From positions 1,344,001 to 1,408,000 of the forward strand of contig NC_025260.1 of NCBI RefSeq assembly GCF_000740895.1: DNA of 64,000 nucleotides. The letters run 5' to 3'. Shown here piece after piece: positions 45,734 to 56,317 of the stretch (position 1 is the stretch's first letter; each line of letters begins with the position of its first letter). Both the position numbers and the translations under genes were made by a program. The stretch comes from Theileria orientalis strain Shintoku. Its lineage: Eukaryota; Apicomplexa; Aconoidasida; Piroplasmida; Theileriidae. The notes under the pieces are model-generated. The model did no database searches. It saw only the letters and a list, made by a program, of their open reading frames with translations, and was not told the origin of the DNA.

Positions 45734-48700
45734 TTAAATTTCATCCAGGAAAAGGAGATTTTCGTTGTGGAACGTGGAGTACAGGTGTCTTCTGATGACT
45801 CTGCGCGTGAATCCCAGGTCTCCGCCCAGCTCCCTGGTTCCGTTTACGATGTTGATTACCAGCTGCTTCGCCGTGGGGAAGTGCTTCGGAATCGGTATCT
45901 TCTCGAGCAGGTTCCTCGCCTCTCCTGCGAAGTCGTTGAAGAGCAGCGTCAGCGTCCTCGAGGCTATGTCCATGGCCCAGGGGTTATCGATGACCTCCTC
46001 CTGCAGGTTAACGACGTAGTATTCACAGAGCCTAAAGCATAATTAGTCATTTCCATTAGCCACTACCATAAGAGTACCAAATAACTAGGAACTATTACAA
46101 TAACTCCAGTACAAATAACTAGCAACAATACTAGGAACTAAAACTAACTACAATAACTAACTGCCATTACTATACCAAATACCTATCAGCAACGATACCA
46201 AATACATAACGCTACTAGGAACTAATACTATCACTAACAATACCAAATACATAACACTACTAGGAACTAAAACTATCACTAACTATACCAAACACCTATC
46301 ACTACTAGCAACCGTAACTAGCTGGCGCCACTTACGTGTTCAACAGCTTCGCTCTCAGCGTCTCCGAGTCCACCAGCTTCGCCAGCGTCAGCGAGAGCAG
46401 GTCGGCGTGCGCCAGACACAGCTCCAGCGTCTTCGCAGTCATTGTGCTCTTCAGCATCTGGTCAAAGGCGTGCGCGACGCTGTCGTCGCTCGGCCTGTAG
46501 CTGCGCCACTCCTTCTGGAATGCCTCCCTGTCGGGCGCAGCAGCGAAGAGCTTGAGGACCTGCGGGTAGAAGCTGTCGTCGCTCCTGCCCTCGGCGCCGC
46601 CGCTCTCGCGCAGCCTCTGCGCCGACTCCTGCGTGTACACTCCGTTGACGAGGCTGTCGACCACCTGCTGGCGCCTCTTGAGCAGGTGCGGCGTGTAGTG
46701 CCTGTTCGTCTGCAGTCCTGCCGTCACGAACCTGCCCTCCTGCGGGCCTCCTCGCAGCTGCTCCTGCTCCGCCAGGCGGTGTATCTGCGAGACTGAGGTT
46801 GCCTTTTCCTTGAAGAGCTTCTTTCGCCAGTTCCTGTTGCGCAGGTCGATGAGGTCCTGGATCTTAAAGTTGATTCTCGTCGGGTATATTCCCCTTTTCT
46901 TGAGGCTGATGAGTATCGCCAGGTACTCGTCGAGCATGTCGCTTCCTCCCGGTATCTGGTCCACTGTGTACCCTATTGTCGTCAGCAGCTCACTGAAGCA
47001 CTCGATCAGGTTTGCAGGCGGCCTGAACTCCATGTCGTCTGAGGCGCTGCTGCTTCTGCCTGACGACCCTGCTGATGCTGCTGTCGCTCCTCCCTCGTTA
47101 TCCGCTCCTTCCCCTGCTCTTCTTGATGCACTCTCTGTGGCCTCTACTCCCTCTGAACTACTTCTGTCGGTCCTTTCATCGGCGGAGCTAGTAGTAGCTG
47201 CACCAGGTGTTGTAATACCGCTGGTGGTAGTAGTAAAACAGGAGTTGGTACGAGTAGTAGTAGTAGTAGTGGTGGTAGCTGAACTTGTCGGAGCAGGCCT
47301 GGTAGTAGTAATACCGCTGATAGTAGTAATGGTGGCAGCAGTAACAGTAGTAGCTGAACTGGTGGCAGTAGCGCCAGCTATACCGGTAGCTGTACCGGTT
47401 GCAGCATCCACAGCAGCAACACTTGTAACATCGGCTTTGCCACTGCCACCAGATCCAGTAGCAACAGCGCCGACACTGGTAGCGCCGTCTGCTCCAACAC
47501 CGTCACTGGCACCATCTATGCTACCACTGATGGAACTGCTTCTGGCATCATCCGATCCACTCACTGCCTCGGCCGCTACTTTCTCACTGCTACCCGCCAC
47601 CTCGCTGTCTCCACCAACGTTGCCGTCTGAGCCAGCAGCACAAACAATAGCGTCTAACTCTGCAGTAGCATCAACCTTACTGGTAGCAATAGCGTCATTA
47701 CCAACACCAGCACCACTGATATTACCACTGCCACAATTACCGACGCTATTAGCACCAACGTTGTTACCACTGCCACAATTACCGACGCTATTAGCACCAA
47801 CGTTGTTACCACTGCCACAATTACCGACGCTATTAGCACCAACGTTGTTACCACTGCCACAATTACCGACGCTATTAGCACCAACGTTGTTACCACTGCC
47901 ACAATTACCGACGCTATTAGCACCAACGCTATTACCACCAACGTTGTTACCACTGCCACTGCTACCACTGTTACTAGCACCAACGCTATTACCACCAATG
48001 ATATTAGCACGACCATTACCATTGCCAACACCACTGCCAACAACAATACCATCTCCCCTACTAGTGTGATCACCCTTAGCAGAAGCTACTCCCACTGCCT
48101 CCTCGCTTGATACACTCGCCGTGCGCGCCGTCGCGCCTCCTTGCGAGGATGCTGAGTCTACAGTGCCGGTTCCCTCATCCGGGCACTTTGACGTCATCAG
48201 CGTGCACGATATTCTCTTCAGGATCGTGATCGAGAGTATCTTGCGCAGGAACAGCTCCCCCATGAACCTGATGTTGCCCAGGATGTACGTCTTGTCGAGC
48301 CCGTGGTTCGTGCTGATCTCCTCGAAGGAGTCCTGGCACTTGTTGAGGAGCGTCTTGTGGAAGCAGGTCGTCTTCGAGCCCAGGTCCAGCTTCTCGTTGA
48401 AGCTGTACTTGAGCAGGAATGCCAGGTCTGCGTACATGTCCGAGTACTCCAGCTCGTGCGTCGCCTTTTCGTGCAGCAGGTCCACCACCACTCGCACTGA
48501 CTCCTGCTCCTCCGCCTCTCTGTAGAGCGTTGCGATTTTTTCCGAGACGACCAGGAAGTTTTCCACTGTCAGCTTGTTCAGCAGCGTCCTCACGCTCCTC
48601 TTGAACTGCTCCTTCTTCGAGAGCGTCGGCTTTTTCGGCTTATTCGACGTCAGCTCCTCCTTCTCTATGCTCAGCTCACTTCTCCACTTACTCTCCTTCT

Positions 48701-51700
48701 TGGTCTTCCTTCTCGTGTTCGTGTTCGTCGTGTACCCTTCTGAGAATGACGTGTGTGACTGCAAGCCTCCTTGACTCGCGTGACTTCCCGTGCTGCTTCC
48801 CATTGTGTAGTTGAGTGGCACCAGCTTAAACCTTCCCATTGCTCTGTCCCTCTGAAGCCCTATCCTTCGCAACTCCTGTCCCATGTATATCATCTTAATT
48901 GTGCTGAATTTGCTTGGATCTGCTGGGTCGTCTTCTGCTGTCGGCACCAATTTCATCAATCCATGGCTAGTCGTTCCCGTGCTTATTGTCCTTGTTGTTG
49001 TTGTTGTAGCCCCTGTTGCAACTGTTGCTACAGTTATTGGTGTCACTGGTGATACCGTTGATATTGGTACGGTTGTCGTTGTTATTGGTGGTAATACTGT
49101 AGCTGCTGTTGTTCCTGCTGTCCTTGTTGTTGTTGTTGCTGTCATTGCAGTTGTTGTCACTGTTCCTGATGCTACATGACTTGTTGTCAAAGGTGTTGCT
49201 ACATGACTTGTTGTCAAAGGTGTTGCTACATGACTTGTTGTTGAAGGTGCTGCTACCGTGCTCGTAGCTCTATGGCCAATTGCTGTTTGCGTTGCTACAG
49301 TGGCTTTCGCTGTAGTTACAGTTGTTGCGGATGTTGCTGTTGTGGTCCTCGCTGATGGTGCAGAGGATGGAATTGTCGCTGTTGCGGATGTTGTTGCCAC
49401 TGTTACCGTTGTTGACAATGGCGGTGTTCCTGTTTGAGCAGTGCCTGTTTTCGGCCCAGTTGCTGGTGCTGGCATTGTTGTTGGTACAGTCGCTGTTCCC
49501 ATTGATGCTGTTGTTGTTGTGGTCATGGACGTAGGCAATGCTGTCGTTCTTGTTACTGTCGTTGGTGGCAAAGTGGCCGTCGTCGTTTTTGCTGACGTTA
49601 CTGACGTGCCTGGTGCTGATATAGCTGATGCTGTGGTTGTTGTGGTCGCTGAAGTCGCTGTTGCCGAGTTCGTGGCTGTTCCCATTGTCGTTCCCATGGT
49701 AGTCGGCAGAGATTCCACTGGTGTAGTTCCAAATGCCATTGTCGTTTGCACAGATTCCACTGCTGTAGCTCCTAATGCCGTTGCTGTTGCTCCGGATGCC
49801 ATTGTCGCTGACCCAGTTGGCGCAGTTGCCGTGGTTGATGCCATGGGTCCTGTTGCCACCCTACCTGCAGCGCCAATTGATCCTGTTTCTGCTTCCGTTC
49901 TGGCAACGCTATCGGCACTTGTCAACCCCTTCGTGGCGCCGCTCCTGGTTGAGGCCACCGCTGGCGCCACTGTTGAGGCTGCTGCTGACCCGTACACGCT
50001 CTTCGCTCCCGTGGCTGCTCCAAACCCTCCCATGCTACTCACCAGTGTCGCTCCCACTGTTCCACTTGCTGTTTTCACTGGCACCCTCGTGTCAAACTGG
50101 TACTTCGGTCCTTGCTGCACCCTGTCACTTTCCTTATCTCTTTGCACTTGCTCTCTTTCTCCCTTCGTTTCCACTGCTTTGTACTGCGTCGCCATAACTC
50201 CAGTCTTGTCCGCCACTCCGTTGCGATTACTCTCGTTGTCCGTGTGTTCCTGCGACCTCGACTTGTTGCTGTCGCTTCCCGAGTCGCTGTTCTCCAGTAT
50301 CAGGTCTGACAGCTCCGTGCTCGTCCCCATGTCCACTGTTACCATAGACTCCTTCTTCGCGTCAGACAGCTTCCCGTCAAGGTTACTGTCAAGCTTAGCG
50401 TCTACAAATTTTCCAGCCAGGTTGGCGTCTATCATCTTACCAGCCAGGTTGGCGTCTATCATCTTACCACCCAGGTTGGCGTCTATCATCTTAGCATCTA
50501 CCATCTTTCCGTTAAAATTAGCATCAATAATCCTTGAATCCATCAGCTTATGATCCAACATCTTCGGGCCCATTAGCTTATGATCAAACAGCTTTGAATC
50601 GACTACTCCGTTAATTTCCTCTATGTATCCTATTTCGTTCAGTGGCTTGTTTTTTATCTTCCTCTGGTGCGACTTCGAGTGTTCCTTGTACACGAATGCT
50701 TCCTTGTAGGGGTGCAACTCCGAGAGTGTGTACAGTTTTTCGGAGGGGTTAATTGGTCTGTTAACTATTCTCAGCCTCGTCTTCGATATGTGCATACTTG
50801 GCAGCTGCGACATGTTGTTCACCAGCGGCTGACTCTGCTTCTTCTGTGCGTACTTCAACACGTTAATTGGACTCAGCACCTCCTCCATCTTCTTATATTC
50901 CTCCGACTTGCTGCGCTCCTCCGCCTCATCTTCCTCTGTACTTGCTTCCTTATGTGTGTCCTTTTCTCTCCGTGTATATTCTTTCTGTGAATCAGAGTCT
51001 TTCTGAGACTCCAACTCTTTCTGTGCCTTCCACTCTTTTGTTACGCTACCTTCCTTCTGTGCCCCAGGTTCCTTTTGTGTATCAACCTGTTTCTGTGATT
51101 CAACTTCTTTCCGTGTATTTTCTTCATTCTGTGTGATCTCCTTTGACGGCGTGTGACCGTTATCGTGCTGATACTTTTCATATTCCATTCCTGCTGATCC
51201 AAATTCATTTAAAGCACTTATGTCCTTCGTAACCACAGTGACACCTCCTACTACAGCGTTTTCATGGGCAGCAACACTTTCAAAGCCCGTGTTACTATCA
51301 ACTATAACACGATTGTCAAGGCTAGAACTAACAACGTAAGCATTATTATCAACGCCTACGACTGTGCTCTCTACGTCAGCGCGTACAACTTTACTGTCAA
51401 TGCCAGCGCCTACAACTGTGCTCTCTACGTCAACGCCTGCACTATCGACGTTGGCAGTGGCCACCTCCTGTGCACAGGAAACTTGATACTTTCCTTCAAC
51501 TTCCTCTCCGCTACTGTCCTTCAATGAACGCTCTGCTGCTGAAACATATTCTGCATCCTCTCTTTCACCGGACGTTGAACTGACCACACTCTCAGACGCG
51601 ACGGTGGCCTTGGGCTCTGCGTTAGTCTCGCTCACGTCCGCGGCAGCACTACTGTGAGCTTCTACCGTACTGACAGAAACTGCAACTTCTCCCGATACCG

Positions 51701-53855
51701 AAGCGACGCTCTCCGCGGCGGCCTTCGCCGTGCCTTGGCCAACACTGCCTGCCACTTCCGTGGCCGACTCACCAGGCGCGCTTGATTCAGTGGCGACATC
51801 CGCGGCGGCTGCTGTGCCACTCGTAACCCCTCTGTCCCCGGCACCGACTGCGACACTCTCGACACCTTCTGCAGGGGCGCTGCCGCCGACGGCGGCAGCG
51901 CCTGCAGTCGCCCCCTTACTCGAGGCTCCCTTGGCGTCCGCCTTCGTCGAGTTGACCACCTCTCCCGTGTCCGGGTTCAGGATCTGCAGCGCTGAGCTCT
52001 GCCTTGGCTTTATCTGCTTCGGCGCGTGCGTGTACGAGGTCACCTTCTGCGGCGGCATTTTGTAGTTTTTGTATCCTCCCTGGTCCAACATGTTTGCGTA
52101 GTGCACGTTCTGGTAGTGCGCGTATCCCATGTACTGGTCGTTCCTGTTCGCCGGGGACGTGTAGTACTGGTCTCTGTAGTACTTTCCGTGTTCTGCGCGC
52201 ATCCCCTGCTTATACTGGTGACTTGCGTGCCCTCCCTGCATCTGGTGTCTCTCGCCGCCGTGCTGGTACTCTCCGTGCTTGTGGCCGTAGTGGTTCATGT
52301 TGCCGTAGTTCTGGTAGTTCATGTTCTGGTATGTTATGTACTGGTTCATGTATTGTTGCTGATGGTTAATTCCGTACTGGTACATGTTGTGTGCGTACTC
52401 GTTTTTAATCTTCTTTCTCTGCGGACTCACTTTTCCTCTTTCGTGCTTGTAACTTCCGTAGTTAATCTTCGGTTCTACCATTTTGTGGTCGTATGCTTCC
52501 GCGTAACTTCTCGGCGCCCTCTGGTCATACTTTCCGTATCTGTTAATCTGGTAGTAGTCCATTTCCATTCTATTAAAATCTTCTGAGAGCATTCCTGGCT
52601 TCTCCGTCCTCGGACCCATGTGTACTTCTCCGGCTCTGTCGTCGGGCCTCACTCTCGGTCCGTCGTATCTACCTGCGTGTGCTCCGTAGTCGTACCTGCC
52701 GTTACCACTACCACTTGCTGACCCTGCGTACTCGTACCTGCCGTTAGCGTGGTCGTACCTTGCTTGTCCTCCGTGTCCCGCCTTGCTGTGTCTCGAGTCT
52801 GCGCTGTGCGAGGATGATGAACTTGAGTCTCCGCTTGCGTGGTTTCTCGTGGCCGTGCCCACCGTCTGACTAACGTAGCCTGAGTGGAGCCTTCCGTTCG
52901 TGTATCCCTGTGGCTGCTTGGGGCTGACGTGTTCTCCTCTCACGTGCATGCTCACCGTCCCTTCTGCTGCTCCTGAGTGCACTGGTGCCGCGCTAACGCT
53001 ATCTATTATCATGTTTCCCGATACTGGGAGCGGGTGATAAACTATTCTCGTTCTCGTCGCTCTCGAGTACGACCCGTGCGAGTCGTAGCTCGATGACGAA
53101 CTTCTCGACTGGCTATCTGAGCTTGCGTCCGACTTTCGGGTGTACCTTCTTCTGTCCGCGTTCGCGTGCATGTTCTGAGGCCTCTCCCACTGCGTGACGG
53201 GAGTCCTGTGCTCTCCGTACCCTCTCACGTGGCCTCTGCCTTCTCCTGACTCTGCGTGGTCTGGCGACCTGCTCTGCGCCATCGTCTGTTCTGGTGTGAT
53301 TACTGGCATTGCGCTTCTTTCCCAGTAAGCTCCTGGCACTCTTGCGTGGTCCTGCTCACTCGCTGTGGCTCCTCCGTGACTCTGCATGGCGTTGGCGAAC
53401 CTGTTATCTTCCTGCCGGTTTTCCTTGCTACTTCTATCTAGAGGTTCACCACGTCCATAATGCTGTTGTGTATTTTCTGACATGTTGTTAGTTGGTGAGT
53501 TTTTTGCGTATAGTGTGTTTTCGCTCATTGGAGTCCTTGAGATCTGGTTTCTTGCTTCGTTGGGGGTCGTTTCCCTTGGAGCGTTGGGGCTTGCTTCCGT
53601 TAAACCGCTCTGCTTTATTTCTTCTGGACCCTCTCTCCATTCATTCGCTCCTTTCGCGTATGTAGAGTTTTTAATTTCCTGTTTTTCTTGTACTTCCTTG
53701 CTTTTACTCTGTTCAACTCCCTTACTAACTTGCGCTCTGATCGCTGCATCCGATCCGTCGCTCGTCAGTTTTTCGTTCTGATCCTTTGACGGCTCAAGTT
53801 TATCATACGCCGGTACGTTAGTTATTTTAGAAGCCCGCCTGAACAGTCTCATCAT
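45734..53855 (-). CDS. Giant eIF4G (MIF4G and MA3 domains with long low-complexity inserts)
   Basis: Two exons on the minus strand, 53855-46336 and 46031-45734, joined in phase across an AC|GTAAGT intron of 304 nt, give 2605 aa, far longer than most eIF4G proteins. The MIF4G domain starts near residue 1710 with SVRTLLNKLTVENFLVVSEK and VRVVVDLLHEKATHELEYSD, and includes TLLNKCQDSFEEI and LGNIRFMGELFLRKILSITI. It is then interrupted by a Ser/Gly/Asn/Thr insert of about 300 residues, and resumes with LIECFSELLTTIGYTVDQIP and INFKIQDLIDLRNRNWRKK. The C-terminal region, including exon 2, fits an MA3 fold. Residues 1-650 are Tyr/His/Gly/Ser-rich, and 1310-1600 are almost wholly Thr/Ala/Ser/Val. 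eIF4G bridges eIF4E, eIF4A and eIF3. A Tyr-x4-Leu-like site (KLYTLSELHPY, near residue 1090) is a weak eIF4E-binding candidate. Confidence 0.88.
46075..46315. repeat. Tandem repeat in the eIF4G intron
   Basis: The single intron (46032-46335) consists largely of imperfect copies of 'actaggaactaaaactatca' and 'ctaac.ataccaaatac'. No open frame. Confidence 0.75.
47712..47950 (-). repeat. 42-bp coding tandem repeat in eIF4G
   Basis: Five near-identical 42-base units encode the 14-residue repeat GNNVGANSVGNCGS within the insert that splits the MIF4G domain. The copies differ by very few bases, so the array is recent or kept uniform by unequal exchange. Degenerate copies (GNSVGASNSGSSGSG) flank it. 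Confidence 0.9.
50400..50500 (-). repeat. Short coding repeat in eIF4G (K-M-I-D-A-N)
   Basis: Tandem 27-30-base units encode (G)KMIDANLAGK-type repeats, with neighbouring degenerate copies (KLMDSRIIDANFNGKMVDAK) up to about 50580. They lie in the disordered region N-terminal to the MIF4G domain. Confidence 0.8.
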
Positions 53856-54613
53856 TGGTTCCTCGCTACTATTTACTTGCGTTCTCTACTGATATCAAAC
53901 TACTTTGGAATTGAGAACTTCATGTACTCACTTCTCAATTCCATGATTTTTATTTATTTCTTTACTTTTTTTTTCACTGTTCTTCTCTAAATACTGATAT
54001 ACATATGAGTTGTTTAAAATACTACAATTTTTTTAATTTATTTTAATTTTACACTTTAAAATTTACAATTTTTTCAATTTATTTTCTATTTATATTTAAT
54101 CACTTTTTACTTTTTCTGATTTTTGTTTTGAGCCATTATAAGCCCTTTGATACAAACGTATGGTTGGAAAAGGCTTTCTGTATTTCCATCCATTTGTTTT
54201 TATTGTTTACAATTTTAATCATTACCCTTTGCAACTAACTATTTTTACTTTTCTGTTAAAATTTTACAGGACTATTTTATTTTTTATACTATTTACTTTA
54301 TGCCTTGATCTACTCCTCTCTGATCTTGCTTGCTTTTATCCCCCACAGCTTAAATGTAATTCATGCTCATTTATTGTATTGCTCCGTTTAATTTTTTTAT
54401 TTTTTATCACTTTTTATCTTACTTGGCCTATTTTTTATCATTTTTATCTATTTTATTATAATTTTACCTTATTAGCTTCTTATTTATCCTTACACATTGC
54501 TTTCCCTTTATTACTTCCTTCTCATCTTTTATGTTATTTTTTTCTCTTTTCTCTTCTTTTAACTCCACTTTATGTATTTTATATTACCATATATATAAAC
54601 TTCATTTATATTA
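53856..54613. other. Upstream region of eIF4G, pyrimidine-rich on the plus strand
   Basis: About 750 bases between the TBP stop and the eIF4G start; both genes are on the minus strand. The plus strand is T/C-rich throughout (54000-54590), which creates spurious Phe/Leu-rich frames. On the transcribed strand this is an A/G-rich promoter or 5' UTR. No gene seen. Confidence 0.5.
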
Positions 54614-55924
54614 TCATTTTTGGTACTGTTGTAGTATTGGATACATTGTTTTAAACACGTACTGGATTTCGTGTGCTGATTTGCACCCGGTGATTATTAC
54701 GTTTCCTGATACGAAGATTAGCAGTACTGCTTCTGAGGATTCTGAGATCCTACATCTGTATACCAGACCTAAATTTGCATTAATACGTCTACGTTACATT
54801 GTGTGATAAAGCATCCCTATCCAGTCCCTTTTTTAATATAACAAACTGTAAGTAACTATGTATCACACCTAACTATCAATCTAGGAATTTTACTGCTGTC
54901 TGACAAACTAATATCGGCAATACGGAGGAATGACTATCATCCATCAGCGGATAGTCGTTATTATCCTTAAGATGATATCGCAGCCGTTTATAGCCAAATA
55001 TAACAGACTAATGCAGTCTAAAGGTATGCGTACCTGCGAAAAACTCAGGTTCGTAGTTGGAGAGCTCCTTGTGCTCCTGCGAAAACACCTCCAGTCGTAT
55101 AGGCACGTTGCAGTTGAAGGTGGCTATGATGTTCTCTATTTTAAAGTTGTTGAATTTCAGATCGGCGCCCAGCTCCTTCCTTATCATTTTCGCCATTCTC
55201 TTGGCGCCTAACTTCGTGTCCTCGATGGTCTTCGAGCCTAAATAACCAGCTTAACAAGGTGTTAGGCCGTACCTGTGATTATTATTCTTCCGGTCCTAAA
55301 TATTAGGCCTGTGCACTTCGGATTCTGCATTCTGAGCACGAGGGCGTTGAACTTCTTAGGGTTATACTCTGCGTTCCTCGTGGAAATCGCTATTTCCCTG
55401 AGGTCTAACTCCTGACCCAGGTGTACAGAGGCGACTATGTTCTGAACCATGGGAATACACATGTTACCTATGGGTTAATTAGTGTGGAAGGTCACAATGA
55501 TAAACTGTGCATTAACGATACGTGATTCCATACTTACAATACCGTTAACAAACGAGCACTAGCAACATAGAAAATCGTAATTAATATCCGTACTTACTAT
55601 TGCCAATAAATGTAGATAATAACTTGTGTTATGCTATAAACACTTACTTTGGTAATTCGCTTTTAGAAAACACGAGTATTTCGACATCTTCGAAATTATA
55701 TTGTCGTTCTTATCGTCGAGCTCTAGAGAGAGAATATCCTTGTCGTCGAAGTTGTTGGAAGTGCTGGAGCTCAGCGCCTTCGGAGACTCCTTATTCACGG
55801 AACTGGCATAATCGGTGCTGGCAAGCTTGGTTGTGTCGGAATCTGAGTCGGCATTGCCGCTATCGACCAGCTCATTGTATCTCAAGTTGCGCAAACTCGA
55901 AATACGCTTACTGCGCTTTGCCAT
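54614..55924 (-). CDS. TBP: TATA-binding protein
   Basis: Four exons on the minus strand: 55924-55648, 55467-55273, 55237-55034, 54768-54614; spliced length gives 276 aa. I take the ATG at 55924 (MAKRSKRISSLRN); the longer frame has no ATG. A 95-residue acidic/Ser-rich leader is followed by the TBP core: first repeat VQNIVASVHLGQELDLREIA, RNAEYNPKKFNALVLRM, IFRTGRIIITG; second repeat FKIENIIATFNCNVPIRLEV, NYEPEFFAGLVYR, VLLIFVSGNVIITG. The two direct repeats form the DNA-binding saddle. Human Phe/Asn positions are mostly kept, but the stirrup after the second repeat reads CRISESSEAVLL, less basic than the MIKPRIVLL of other TBPs. Divergent from the INTS9-like gene, 393 bases apart. Confidence 0.95.
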
Positions 55925-56317
55925 GTTTAAATAAATTAAAGAAATCAAATATTATTCAGAGTAGCTAAAAACGGCGCTATTTTACAACTAAAATCAACTA
56001 AGCAATTAGAAATAAAATATCATATATTACATTAAATTTAACTGTACAGCAGATCTAATAAAAATATATTTTTTGGCCGCAAATAGTTTTTATCCCCATT
56101 CGTACATGAAAAGATAATTGCACATCGGTTACAACAATTGTTTAGTGATATGATTTTTATTAATTTATACACTTGAAAAAAGACCTTTTAACAAAATTTA
56201 AGTTTTAAACTTGAGATCGCACGATTTGGTGTACCTGCAGGAATTTTAAGACATAACTTGGATTCTATTAGGCAGAATAATGATCTTTTAAGCTGAAACA
56301 GTGAAAGCATTAATGAA
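55925..56317. promoter_or_regulatory. Divergent promoter region of TBP and the INTS9-like gene
   Basis: 393 AT-rich bases between two ATG codons pointing away from each other, so both promoters must lie here. No specific element can be named with confidence. Confidence 0.45.

Noticed and set aside
46810..48069. Long plus-strand frame of Leu/Pro/Ala/Val repeats
   Set aside because: It is the antisense of the eIF4G low-complexity region, whose sense frame is anchored by MIF4G motifs on both sides.
54160..54654. Plus-strand Phe/Leu-rich 164-codon frame
   Set aside because: It is a by-product of T/C-rich intergenic DNA and its end overlaps the last TBP exon on the other strand.
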